Shown here one piece after another: positions 19,965 through 27,847 of a stretch of 43,120 bases of DNA. The notes beneath the pieces were generated by a model. It did not search any database. It saw only the letters and a program-made list of their open reading frames with translations, and was not told where the DNA came from. The DNA lies in assembly GCA_017449025.1 (NCBI GenBank), contig JAFSKJ010000070.1, positions 1 to 43,120 of the forward strand, given 5' to 3'. Positions within the stretch are counted from its first letter, which is position 1. Each line of letters opens with the position of its first letter. The DNA comes from Prevotella sp. (GTDB lineage: Bacteria; Bacteroidota; Bacteroidia; Bacteroidales; Bacteroidaceae). Both the position numbers and the translations under genes were made by a program.

Positions 19965-20105
19965 CAAACATGAGCACATTGTCTAATGTGTCTACTCGAC
20001 GAGGCGAGAAAACTCCTCAGAGCAAAGGTTTTACACGGCTTTTGCCATCTTCGGTGTCGCAGCCGGAGGGTCGGTAGAATGTGCTCTTAAACCAAATAGA
20101 AAGAA
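19965..20105 (+). ncRNA. Structured 5' leader of the aryl-polyene-like locus (candidate cis-regulatory RNA)
   Basis: GAGCACATT (19972-19980) pairs perfectly with AATGTGCTC (20078-20086), closing a domain of about 115 nt. Inside are GAGG/CCTC (20001-20004, 20015-20018), GCAAAGG/CTTTTGC (20022-20028, 20039-20045) and CTTCGG/CCGGAG (20049-20054, 20063-20068). CACATT of the closing stem can instead pair locally with AATGTG (19985-19990), so two folds exclude each other, as in attenuators and riboswitches. I do not recognise any known riboswitch class. The fold was drawn by eye, not calculated. Confidence 0.45.
19970..20077 (+). CDS. Possible 35-codon leader ORF inside the structured leader
   Basis: An ATG at 19970, about 5 nt after the predicted transcription start, opens 35 codons (MSTLSNVSTRRGEKTPQ..., ending PEGR) and stops at 20075-20077, just before the right arm of the long-range stem. 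Translation would unwind the left arm, so it could act as a leader peptide. A chance open frame is quite possible: it is short, has no ribosome-binding sequence and no recognised homologue. Confidence 0.2.
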   Translation: MSTLSNVSTRRGEKTPQSKGFTRLLPSSVSQPEGR

Positions 20106-20837
20106 ATGAAATATGCACTTGTAACGGGTGGCTCAAGAGGTCTCGGAAGAGCCATTTGCCTGGAGATTGCCAGAAAAGGAATCCCCGTAATCGTAAACTA
20201 CCAGTCGAACCACCATGCCGCCGCCGAAGTGAAAGCCACTATTGAGGCTGAGGGCGGCCATGCCGAGCTGATGGCATTCGACGTGTCAGAGCAGGAGTCA
20301 GTGGAAACAACCCTCGATGCCTGGCAGGAGTCTCATCCCGACGACTATATTGCCTACCTTGTGAACAACGCAGGCATACGTCGCGACAATGTAATGTTCA
20401 TGATGCCCACCGAAGACTGGCAAGCCGTGATAAGCACCTCGCTCGACGGGTTCTTCTACGTTACACGCAAGCTACTGCCAAAGATGCTGCAGCGCAAGCA
20501 TGGCGGACGCATTGTCAACATGTCATCGCTGTCGGGGCTCAAGGGCATGCAGGGGCAGGCAAACTACAGCGCAGCCAAGGCTGCCGTCATCGGTGCCACC
20601 AAGGCGCTGGCTTTAGAGACAGCCCCCCGCAACGTTACGGTCAACGCCGTGGCGCCTGGTTTCATTGATACCGACATGACCCGCGAGTTGCCTAAGGACG
20701 AGCTGAAGGAGCTTATACCCATGAAGCGCTTTGGGCAACCAGAGGAAGTGGCTGCCCTCGTGGCGTTCCTGCTGTCGGATGCTGCTGCCTATATAACAGG
20801 ACAGGTGATCGGCATCAACGGAGGGCTTTACACATAG
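20106..20837 (+). CDS. 3-oxoacyl-ACP reductase (FabG/ApeQ-like SDR)
   Basis: This short-chain dehydrogenase reduces 3-oxoacyl-ACP to 3-hydroxyacyl-ACP with NADPH, one step per chain-elongation cycle. The 243-residue protein has the cofactor motif TGGSRGLGR (7-15), NNAG (87-90), and the catalytic set Ser141, Tyr154 and Lys158 (NYSAAKAA). It closes with the usual [11 protein letters not shown]. It is the first gene of the lipid locus, behind the structured leader, and corresponds to the ketoreductase ApeQ of aryl-polyene clusters. The next gene follows after 28 nt. A housekeeping FabG role cannot be excluded, but the context argues for the dedicated pathway. Confidence 0.93.
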   Translation: MKYALVTGGSRGLGRAICLEIARKGIPVIVNYQSNHHAAAEVKATIEAEGGHAELMAFDVSEQESVETTLDAWQESHPDDYIAYLVNNAGIRRDNVMFMMPTEDWQAVISTSLDGFFYVTRKLLPKMLQRKHGGRIVNMSSLSGLKGMQGQANYSAAKAAVIGATKALALETAPRNVTVNAVAPGFIDTDMTRELPKDELKELIPMKRFGQPEEVAALVAFLLSDAAAYITGQVIGINGGLYT

Positions 20838-20865
20838 TCCGAGGAGTTCCGAGGTTTCAAGGAGA

Positions 20866-21738
20866 ATGAGGAAAAACGGCACTACATACGGAAGTGCATG
20901 GATGTTCAGGATGCTGATTAGTGGGCTTCGCTCCATTAACATAAAGGTGTTCTATACATTCATGGCCATCTGTGTGATACCCGTCACGCTGGTGTTCAGC
21001 CCAGGTGCCCATCTCACCCTTCGCTACTACCACCGCCGCCGCGGCTATGGCTGGTGGAAGGCGCTGGTGGCCACCTACCGCAACCACTGCATCTTCGGCC
21101 AGACCGTAATAGACAAGTTTGCCATGTATGCAGGCCACAAGTTCCGCATAACCTACAATGGGCTGGAGCTATACAGGGAGCTGTGCGCCAGCGACAAGCC
21201 CCTGCTGCTACTCAGTGCCCACATGGGCTGCAGCGAGATTCTGGGTTACTCAGTCCACCACGACAAGCCGTGCAATGTTCTTGTCTATGGCGGCGAGAAG
21301 CAGTCGCTGATGAGCTACCGCCGCACATCGTTCAGCAACTCTAACATAAGGATGATTCCTGTGGGCACTGCCACATCGCACAGCGACGAGATTATCAGTG
21401 CCTTGGACAATGGCGAGATTATCAGTGCCTTTGCCGACAGGTTCATGAATGCCAACAAAGTTCTGGTGTCAACCCTCCACGGCTTTCAGGTGAGCCTTGC
21501 CAAAGGGCCATTCTCGCTTGCCACCACCCGCGGCATTGACGTCATGATGATGAGTTCCATGAAAGAGCCTGACGGCTCTTACTCAGCATTCTTCACTCCC
21601 CTACCCTACGACCGAACACTGCCGAAGAGCCAGCAGCGCCAGCAGCTTGCCGATGCCTACACCACTGAGATTGAGCGCCTGCTTGCCATTTATCCGCTGC
21701 AGTGGTTTAACTATTCAAACATTTGGATTTGTACGTAA
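20866..21738 (+). CDS. LpxL/HtrB-type acyltransferase, copy 1
   Basis: This membrane-associated acyltransferase of the lipid A late-acyltransferase family moves an acyl chain from ACP to a lipid acceptor. The 290-residue protein has an N-terminal hydrophobic helix (about 27-46) and the catalytic HX4E motif as SAHMGCSE (His119, Glu124). Homology to the second copy at 23237 is visible across the whole length (NHC.F.Q.VID.FAMYAG, the LPYD stretch near the end, P.QW.NY). The ATG follows a GGAG-like sequence. In aryl-polyene-type loci such enzymes probably attach the finished polyene acyl chain to the membrane anchor. Two copies in one locus suggest two acylation steps. Confidence 0.85.
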   Translation: MRKNGTTYGSAWMFRMLISGLRSINIKVFYTFMAICVIPVTLVFSPGAHLTLRYYHRRRGYGWWKALVATYRNHCIFGQTVIDKFAMYAGHKFRITYNGLELYRELCASDKPLLLLSAHMGCSEILGYSVHHDKPCNVLVYGGEKQSLMSYRRTSFSNSNIRMIPVGTATSHSDEIISALDNGEIISAFADRFMNANKVLVSTLHGFQVSLAKGPFSLATTRGIDVMMMSSMKEPDGSYSAFFTPLPYDRTLPKSQQRQQLADAYTTEIERLLAIYPLQWFNYSNIWICT

Positions 21739-21766
21739 AGACACAAAGACACAAAGAAAGAACAAA

Positions 21767-21831
21767 GCCCCCTTGCCCCCTAAAGGGGGAACTACAGACT
21801 CTGCAGGAACTCCCCCTTAGGGGGTTGGGGG
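21767..21831. repeat. G/C-run palindromic repeat, copy 2
   Basis: Nearly identical to 19306-19372: the same arms, and centre CTACAGACTCTGCAGGAAC with one T/C change. It is preceded by a tandem ACACAAAG run (21740-21756). It lies inside the lipid locus between acyltransferase 1 and the methyltransferase. Confidence 0.85.
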
Positions 21832-21892
21832 TCTCCCCACTAACGTCATTGCATACCATTAAATAAATAAAGTTTCCCACCCGTAATGAGCC

Positions 21893-22081
21893 ACAGAAAG
21901 CATTGCCCTGAAAGGGCTTTCAGACCACAGGCAGGGGTGAAAGCCCTGCAAAAGATGACAGTTGCATTAGCCCTGAAAGGGCGACAGAATGCTCTTCCAC
22001 CCCTTCGGGGTTTGTGTTGGTCACCCTTTTTGCAGGGGTTTTCACCCCTGCCTATAGTCTTATCAGGCCTTCGGCCTTAAA
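21893..22081. repeat. CAGGCAGGGGTG inverted-repeat element, copy 1
   Basis: GACCACAGGCAGGGGTGAAA (near 21921) and the inverse TTTTCACCCCTGCCTATAGTC (near 22039, written loosely) form long arms. Between them are two AGCCCTGAAAGGGC hairpins and CCCCTTCGGGG. The end, GTCTTATCAGGCCTTCGGCC, recurs at 42842 onward. The element separates the first two genes of the locus from the rest and may affect transcript stability or termination. Confidence 0.75.
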
Positions 22082-22106
22082 AGTAGTAAAGTTCAGTTAA
22101 ATAAAT

Positions 22107-23213
22107 ATGGAATTGTTTCCCGACTTGAAAAAAAGATACACCGAGGAACACTTGTCGGCCCGTGAAGCCCAGCGCTTGGCAGAGTTCATTGCATGGGGGC
22201 CGATGGTGTTCCAGGTTTCGAGACTGATGGTGAAGACCGGGATATTGGAAATGATACGCAATTCGTCGGAGGGCATTACCCTTGAGGAGATTATAGAGCA
22301 TAGCGGTCTGACTGACTATGCAGTGAAGTGCCTGATGGAGGCCTCGTTAGCCATAGGCACCATATTGGTAGACGCCGACACCGACCGCTTCACCATTTCT
22401 AAGACAGGCTGGTTCCTTCTGAACGACCCGGCAACACGCGTGAACCTCAACTTCAACCACGATGTAAACTACATTGGCATGTTCAAGCTCGAAGAGTCGC
22501 TATCCAGCGGCAAGCCTGAGGGGCTGAGGCATTTCGGCGAATGGCCGACGATATATGAGGGACTGTCGTCGCTGCCGGCCGACGTGCAGAAGAGCTGGTT
22601 TGACTTCGACCATTTCTACAGCGACTCGTCGTTCGACGAGGCACTGAGGATTATATTCGACGAGCACAAGGTGAAGTCGCTCTATGACGTAGGCGGAAAT
22701 ACCGGAAAGTGGGCACTACGCTGCGTTGACTACTCCCCCGAAGTGCGTGTCACCATCCTCGACCTGCCGCAGCAGATACAGATGATGCTTGACAACACCA
22801 AGGGTAAGAAGGGAGCTGAACGCATAAGCGGTTACGGCATTAACCTGCTCGACGAGAACAGCTCTTTTCCGGAATACGACGGCGAGCTCGATGCCATCTG
22901 GATGAGCCAGTTCCTCGACTGTTTCAGCATGGACGAGATTACCAGCATTCTGCTTCGGGCAAGAAAGGCAATGACTTCGCGCACGCGCATATATATTATG
23001 GAGACGCTATGGGACCGCCAGCGCTTCGAGCCGGCAGCGTTCTGCATGACCATGACCTCGCTGTACTTCACGGCAATGGCCAACGGCAACTCCAAGATGT
23101 ATAACACCCGCGACATGGAGCTTTGCATAAAAGCCGCAGGATTAGAGATAGAGCACATTTACGACTACTTGGGGCAGGGGCACTCCATCCTGGTTGTAAA
23201 AAAGGCAGAATAA
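22107..23213 (+). CDS. SAM-dependent O-methyltransferase
   Basis: The 368-residue protein resembles plant-type or polyketide O-methyltransferases: an N-terminal winged-helix dimerisation domain (about 25-110, TLEEIIEHSGL) and a C-terminal Rossmann domain with the SAM-binding motif LYDVGGNTGKW near 200 and a following acidic motif ILDLPQQ. In aryl-polyene and flexirubin loci a methyltransferase decorates the aryl head group, so methylation of a phenolic oxygen or ring position is the likely role. The substrate is inferred. It lies after a 368-nt gap filled by repeats and could have its own promoter, though none with TAnnTTTG is seen. Confidence 0.85.
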   Translation: MELFPDLKKRYTEEHLSAREAQRLAEFIAWGPMVFQVSRLMVKTGILEMIRNSSEGITLEEIIEHSGLTDYAVKCLMEASLAIGTILVDADTDRFTISKTGWFLLNDPATRVNLNFNHDVNYIGMFKLEESLSSGKPEGLRHFGEWPTIYEGLSSLPADVQKSWFDFDHFYSDSSFDEALRIIFDEHKVKSLYDVGGNTGKWALRCVDYSPEVRVTILDLPQQIQMMLDNTKGKKGAERISGYGINLLDENSSFPEYDGELDAIWMSQFLDCFSMDEITSILLRARKAMTSRTRIYIMETLWDRQRFEPAAFCMTMTSLYFTAMANGNSKMYNTRDMELCIKAAGLEIEHIYDYLGQGHSILVVKKAE

Positions 23214-23236
23214 GGTCAAAGACCTAACAAAAGAAC

Positions 23237-24148
23237 ATGGCGGAGGCAAGACAGTGGGGCGGAACTACGTTTGGCAACGAGCTTATGCACCGTTGGCTGA
23301 TAAAACTGCTGCGTGTGGTAGACACGCGCCTCATCTATCTTTTCACCTACGTCTTCATTGTCCCGCCGACTCTGTTCTCGCCTGGTTTCGGCCATGCCTA
23401 CCGTTTCTTCCGCGAGCGCTTTGGCTACTCCAAGCTTCATTCGCTGACTATGGCCTTCAAAAACCACTGCATGTTCTCGCAAGTGGTGATAGACAGGTTC
23501 GCGATGTACGCCGGCCGCAAGTTCAAGATTGAGTTTGAGGGCTACGACCACTTCCTTGACTTAACCTCCAAGCCCGACGGCTTCGTGCAGCTAAGCTCGC
23601 ACGTGGGCAACTATGAGATTGCCGGCTACTCGCTCGTGGCTGAAGCAAAACGCTTCAACGCATTGGTGTTTTTTGGTGAAAAACAGGAGGTTATGGACAA
23701 CCGTACAAAACTCTTCACCCACACCAACATACACATGATACCTATAAAGTCGGATATGAGCCACCTCTTCGAGATAAACAACGCCCTGTCCAACGGTGAG
23801 ACTGTGAGCATACCTGCCGACCGCATCTGGGGGTCGCAGAAGTATGTTGTGAAAAATGTGCTCGGACGGGATGCCTACCTGCCAAAGGGGCCTTTCCAGG
23901 TGGTGGCCATGCGCGGCGTAGACGTGCTTGCCGTACACGTGGTGAAGACCGCCTCAAAGCGATATAAGATTATTGTCAAGCCGCTACCCTACGACAAGGA
24001 GGCTCCGCGCAAACAGCAAATCGACGAGATAGCACAGCGCTATGTGGACGAGCTGGAGCGCATAGTGCGGCTCTATCCCACGCAGTGGTACAACTATTTC
24101 GACTTCTGGGCCCAGCACCGCGACGAGAAGGAACAGGACGGCAATTAA
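23237..24148 (+). CDS. LpxL/HtrB-type acyltransferase, copy 2
   Basis: This is the paralogue of the gene at 20866 and has the same family architecture over 303 residues: hydrophobic N-terminal helix (about 31-50), HX4E motif as SSHVGNYE (His122, Glu127), and the conserved LPADR-like stretch (SIPADRIWGS). Its HVGNYE is closer to the canonical HxGNWE than copy 1, which reads HMGCSE. A role in acylating the membrane anchor of the polyene, or the polyene itself, is inferred from context. It sits between the methyltransferase (23 nt) and the dehydratase (13 nt). Confidence 0.86.
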   Translation: MAEARQWGGTTFGNELMHRWLIKLLRVVDTRLIYLFTYVFIVPPTLFSPGFGHAYRFFRERFGYSKLHSLTMAFKNHCMFSQVVIDRFAMYAGRKFKIEFEGYDHFLDLTSKPDGFVQLSSHVGNYEIAGYSLVAEAKRFNALVFFGEKQEVMDNRTKLFTHTNIHMIPIKSDMSHLFEINNALSNGETVSIPADRIWGSQKYVVKNVLGRDAYLPKGPFQVVAMRGVDVLAVHVVKTASKRYKIIVKPLPYDKEAPRKQQIDEIAQRYVDELERIVRLYPTQWYNYFDFWAQHRDEKEQDGN

Positions 24149-24161
24149 ACAGCATGGCATA

Positions 24162-24608
24162 GTGACAACAACAGAATTGCAAAACACACCGGTTACCAAG
24201 TTCATACCACAGCGCCCACCATTCGTGATGGTGGACAGGGTGACAAGCTGCGACGATGTAGACACCACCATAGAGTTTACCATTCGTCAAGACAACATAT
24301 TCCTTGACAATGCGAAACTGTCGGCAGCCGGAATCATCGAGAACATGGCGCAATCGTGCGCCGCACGCATGGGCTGCATGAACATGCTCAGAAACGAGCC
24401 GGTGAAGATTGGGTATATAGGTGACATACGAGGTCTGGAAATCATGCACCAGCCACGGTTGGGCGATGTGGTGACCACTCTGGTGCACATTGAAGAAGAA
24501 GTATTCCATCTTACATTGGCAAGCGTGAGCAGCATGGTGGGCGACAAGACCATAGCCAGTGCCCGGGTCAAGATAGCCCTGACAACCATTGAAGCCGAAC
24601 AACAATAA
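24162..24608 (+). CDS. ApeP-like 3-hydroxyacyl-ACP dehydratase (hotdog fold)
   Basis: This hotdog-fold protein of 148 residues is related to FabA/FabZ and most like the ApeP dehydratase of aryl-polyene clusters. It opens the family way (FIPQRPPFVMVDRV), but where FabZ has HFPGxPVxPG it reads NIFLDNAKLSAAGIIENMAQ. The FabZ catalytic His is therefore absent and the chemistry would rely on other residues, or it partners the FabZ-like domain at 30306. The start is GTG 24162, since the nearby ATG at 24154 runs into a stop. It probably removes water from 3-hydroxyacyl-ACP to build the conjugated chain. Confidence 0.8.
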   Translation: MTTTELQNTPVTKFIPQRPPFVMVDRVTSCDDVDTTIEFTIRQDNIFLDNAKLSAAGIIENMAQSCAARMGCMNMLRNEPVKIGYIGDIRGLEIMHQPRLGDVVTTLVHIEEEVFHLTLASVSSMVGDKTIASARVKIALTTIEAEQQ

Positions 24609-24621
24609 CAGCCGCCAGACT

Positions 24622-26367
24622 ATGATTATACGCCTGTCAGACAATGTCATCACCCCGCTCGGCAATACCACCGGCGAGAACTATTCGGCAGTGAAGGCCG
24701 GACAGTCGGCCCTGAGCAGGCACGAGCAGCTCTGGGGCATACCCGAGCCTTTTGTGGCCTCGCTCTTCACCGAAAAGCAGACATTGGCCCTGGCCATAGA
24801 GGGTTTCACGCGCTTTGAGTCGTTAGCCATACGCTCTGCATCCAAGGCCATCGCCGACTCAGACATCGATCCTGCATCGAAACGCACACTCTTCATTCTC
24901 AGCACTACCAAGGCCAACATAGAACTCTTGGCTCCCGACACTGCCGAGGCCGAGGCCGTGACACCATCAGTGGCAGCCAAGCGCATAGCCGCCTATTTAG
25001 GCATAACTACAGAGCCAGTGGTTGTGTGCAACGCATGCATCTCGGGTGTTGCTGCCATTGTGCTCGCGTTGCGTCTGCTCGATGCCAACATCTACGACAA
25101 GGCCATAATCTGCGGTGCCGACGTGCAGAACAAGTTTACTGTTAGCGGATTCCAGTCGCTTCATGCCATGAGCGATAACGAATGCAGGCCATTCGACATA
25201 GAGCGCTTAGGGCTTAATTTGGGTGAGGCGGCCGCAACGCTGGTGGTTGGGAGGCATGATGGCACCGACGAGACATCCAACAAGTGGGCCATTGAGCGCG
25301 GGGCAATAAGAAACGATGCTTTCCACATCAGCTCACCTTCGAAAAACGGCGACGGCGCACGTTTAGCCTTAGAGGCCGTGACGGACAATATTGACACTAC
25401 AGAGCTGGCACTCATCAATGCCCACGGCACTGCCACTCTGTTCAACGACCAGATGGAGTCGGTGGCCATCGAGGGTGCCGGACTGTCAGCCATTCCAGTG
25501 AATGGTCTCAAGGGCTACTTCGGCCATACCCTTGGAGCTGCGGGACTGCTTGAGACCATACTCACCATGGCTGCCATTGACGACCACACCATCTTGGCCA
25601 CAAGAGGCTTTGACGAAAGTGGCGTGTCGGGGCACATCAGCATATCTCCAGAGAACCAGGCCACAGAGAAGACGGCCTTCATAAAGATGATTTCCGGCTT
25701 CGGTGGCTGCAACGGCGCTATACTGGCTAAGAGAGGGGAAACTGGAGGAGCTGGGGCTTCCGCGGAAAGTCGTTTCCTAAGCGCCAAGAGGCTCCAGCCT
25801 CTCCGTAAGCTCCACTCCGTGAGACTCACTCCCCATTCCCTTTGCATCGACGGGCGAGACATTCCGCAGACAGAATGTGGCGGAGCACTGCTGACAAGCC
25901 TCTACAAGAGCCGCGTGGCAGACTACCCGAAGTTCTACAAGATGGACGGCCTGTGCCGCTTAGGCTTCGTGGCCACGGAACTGCTGTTGCAGCAGGAGCA
26001 GCGCCAGCGGTTCGTGCCTACTTCCGACCGCTCCGTGATACTTATGAACCACTCTTCGTCAGTATTCGCCGACAGGAAGTACCTGCAATCGATAGCCTCC
26101 GCCGACGACTATTTCCCCAGTCCCTCGGTGTTTGTCTATACGCTGCCCAACATTGTGACGGGAGAGATAGCCATGCGCAACTCATACCATGGAGAAACGT
26201 CGTTCTACATTGTGGCAAGCCGCAACGACATCTTGGCCGCCAACATAGTCAGTGCCTCACTGGCCGACGCATCTGCCAATAGTGCAGTTGCAGGTTGGAT
26301 AGACTATTACGACGACAGCCACTTTGAGGCCGACATATACATAGCAGAAATTGCGTTAGTTACTTAA
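24622..26367 (+). CDS. Beta-ketoacyl-ACP synthase fused to a second, KAS-like half domain
   Basis: Residues 1 to about 370 form a complete KAS I/II condensing enzyme: CNACISG with Cys139, NAHGTAT with His268 and GYFGHTLGAAG with His302, ending in the usual SGFGGCNGAILAK. After a linker (about 371-400) comes a second region of about 180 residues that reads like the N-terminal half of another ketosynthase (PSPSVFVYTLPNIVTGEIA...GETSFYIV) without a catalytic Cys. The linker is encoded by a long imperfect DNA palindrome at 25731-25803. I start at ATG 24622 (581 residues); TTG 24589 is in frame but would overlap the previous gene. It likely elongates polyene chains. Confidence 0.85.
   Translation: MIIRLSDNVITPLGNTTGENYSAVKAGQSALSRHEQLWGIPEPFVASLFTEKQTLALAIEGFTRFESLAIRSASKAIADSDIDPASKRTLFILSTTKANIELLAPDTAEAEAVTPSVAAKRIAAYLGITTEPVVVCNACISGVAAIVLALRLLDANIYDKAIICGADVQNKFTVSGFQSLHAMSDNECRPFDIERLGLNLGEAAATLVVGRHDGTDETSNKWAIERGAIRNDAFHISSPSKNGDGARLALEAVTDNIDTTELALINAHGTATLFNDQMESVAIEGAGLSAIPVNGLKGYFGHTLGAAGLLETILTMAAIDDHTILATRGFDESGVSGHISISPENQATEKTAFIKMISGFGGCNGAILAKRGETGGAGASAESRFLSAKRLQPLRKLHSVRLTPHSLCIDGRDIPQTECGGALLTSLYKSRVADYPKFYKMDGLCRLGFVATELLLQQEQRQRFVPTSDRSVILMNHSSSVFADRKYLQSIASADDYFPSPSVFVYTLPNIVTGEIAMRNSYHGETSFYIVASRNDILAANIVSASLADASANSAVAGWIDYYDDSHFEADIYIAEIALVT
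25731..25803. repeat. In-frame palindromic insert between the two ketosynthase regions
   Basis: Complementary blocks nest in order: GAGAGG (25731-25736) with CCTCTC (25798-25803), CTGGAG (25742-25747) with CTCCAG (25792-25797), and GGAAA (25764-25768) with TTTCC (25773-25777) around a GTCG loop. TTCCGCGGAA inside is itself palindromic. It encodes the low-complexity linker GETGGAGASAESRFLSAKR. Confidence 0.6.
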
Positions 26368-26380
26368 CATATAATAGACA

Positions 26381-26638
26381 ATGGAAGAATTAATTGAAGA
26401 ACTGAAGAAAGAGATTATCGAGGCACTGAACCTTGAAGACATTACGCCCGCCGACATCGACGCCGACGCCCCGCTTTTCGGCAGCGGCCTTGGCCTCGAC
26501 TCCATCGACGCCCTTGAGCTGATAGTGCTAATAGAGAAAAAGTACGGCATAAAGCTTAAAGACGCATCAAAGGGCAAGGAGGTTTTCAAGTCGGTCAGCG
26601 TGATGGCGAAGTTCATTGCCGAAAACCGCGTAAAGTAA
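26381..26638 (+). CDS. Acyl carrier protein
   Basis: This small acidic acyl carrier holds the growing chain as a thioester on phosphopantetheine. The 85-residue protein has the attachment motif GLDSIDALEL with Ser41 and the typical four-helix pattern, starting with an acidic amphipathic helix. It lies between two ketosynthase genes; the next ATG directly follows its stop codon. It therefore almost certainly serves this locus rather than general fatty acid synthesis. Only one ACP is seen, whereas E. coli-type aryl-polyene loci have two. No phosphopantetheinyl transferase gene is present in the window. Confidence 0.94.
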   Translation: MEELIEELKKEIIEALNLEDITPADIDADAPLFGSGLGLDSIDALELIVLIEKKYGIKLKDASKGKEVFKSVSVMAKFIAENRVK

Positions 26639-27838
26639 ATGCCGATGTCTGAGTCACTCTTCATAACCGGAGCTGGAGTAGTGTCGGCCATAGGTGTGGG
26701 CAAGGCAGAGACCCTTGCGTCACTCATTAGCGGCAAAACAGGCATAGGGCGGATGAAGTATCTTCATTCCGTTCACGACGACCTTCCCGTGGGCGAGGTG
26801 AAGCTTGACAATACCGAGATGGCCCGCATGCTTGGAACAGAGCCTTCGGAGGGCTTGTCGCGCACCGTGCTGTTAGGCCGCCTGGCTTTGCGCGAAGCCC
26901 TTGGTCAGGCAGGTCTCACTGCTGCTGACATAGCAGTCGCCCCATTCATCTCGGCCACCACCGTTGGCGGCATGGACCGCCGTGAGCTGTTCTATGCCGG
27001 CGAAAGAGACTGCGACAGGAAGCATGCCCTGATAGCCGTCCACAACTGCGCAGACAGTAGCATCCAGACAGCAGAGCCCTTTGGCCGCTTTGCATCTATT
27101 ACCACTGTGTCTACGGCCTGTTCGTCGGCCACCAATGCCATTATCACTGGTGCCAACATGCTGCGATGCGGCAAGGCCGACGTGGTAGTAGCTGGCGGTT
27201 CGGAGAGCCTGTCGCTGTTCCACCTTAACGGCTTCAACACACTGATGATTCTCGACCATGAGCAGTGCCGCCCGTTCGACCGCGACCGTGCCGGCCTTAA
27301 CCTCGGAGAGGGAGCCGCATATATCGTCATTGAGACCGAAGCCTCTGTGGCCCGGCGTGGCGTGAAGCCCCTCTGTCGCCTCAGCGGCTATGGCAATGCC
27401 TGCGATGCCTTCCACCAGACAGCCTCTTCTGCCGACGGCGAAGGAGCCTTCCTTGCCATGCAGGAGGCTCTGCACACTGCCGGCATCAAGGCTGAAGACA
27501 TTGACTATGTGAATGCCCACGGTACAGGCACGCCCAACAATGACGAGAGCGAAAGCCGTGCCCTCTGCCGAATCTTCGGAAGCAAGATGCCGCCGGTTTC
27601 GTCGACAAAGTCTTTCACCGGACACGCCACCAGTGCTTCGGGAAGCATAGAGGCGGTGTTCTGCATGCTGGCCATGGAACACCAGTTCTTGCTGCCTAAC
27701 ATAAACTGGAAAACGCCTATGGACGAGGGGATAGTGCCTGTCACAGACACATGCCCGAAGAGGGAGATACGCAACGTGCTGAGCAACGCCTTCGGCTTTG
27801 GCGGCAACGACTCGTCGATGATTCTTTCCAAAACATGA
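26639..27838 (+). CDS. Beta-ketoacyl-ACP synthase (FabF-like)
   Basis: This full-length KAS II-type condensing enzyme of 399 residues has the complete triad: VSTACSSATNA with Cys161, NAHGTGTPNND with His294 and KSFTGHATSASG with His329. It catalyses decarboxylative condensation of malonyl-ACP with the growing acyl chain. The neighbouring downstream gene encodes a KAS-like protein without the Cys, so the two probably form a ketosynthase/chain-length-factor heterodimer like ApeO-ApeC. ATG 26639 abuts the ACP stop codon; an internal ATG at 26645 is an alternative start. Confidence 0.93.
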   Translation: MPMSESLFITGAGVVSAIGVGKAETLASLISGKTGIGRMKYLHSVHDDLPVGEVKLDNTEMARMLGTEPSEGLSRTVLLGRLALREALGQAGLTAADIAVAPFISATTVGGMDRRELFYAGERDCDRKHALIAVHNCADSSIQTAEPFGRFASITTVSTACSSATNAIITGANMLRCGKADVVVAGGSESLSLFHLNGFNTLMILDHEQCRPFDRDRAGLNLGEGAAYIVIETEASVARRGVKPLCRLSGYGNACDAFHQTASSADGEGAFLAMQEALHTAGIKAEDIDYVNAHGTGTPNNDESESRALCRIFGSKMPPVSSTKSFTGHATSASGSIEAVFCMLAMEHQFLLPNINWKTPMDEGIVPVTDTCPKREIRNVLSNAFGFGGNDSSMILSKT

Positions 27839-27847
27839 CCCACCGAC

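Noticed and set aside
19991-20020. Hammerhead-like core (GACGAG...GAGAAAAC) in the leader
   Set aside because: The CUGANGA box is not met exactly and stems I and III cannot be drawn, so a ribozyme is not supported.
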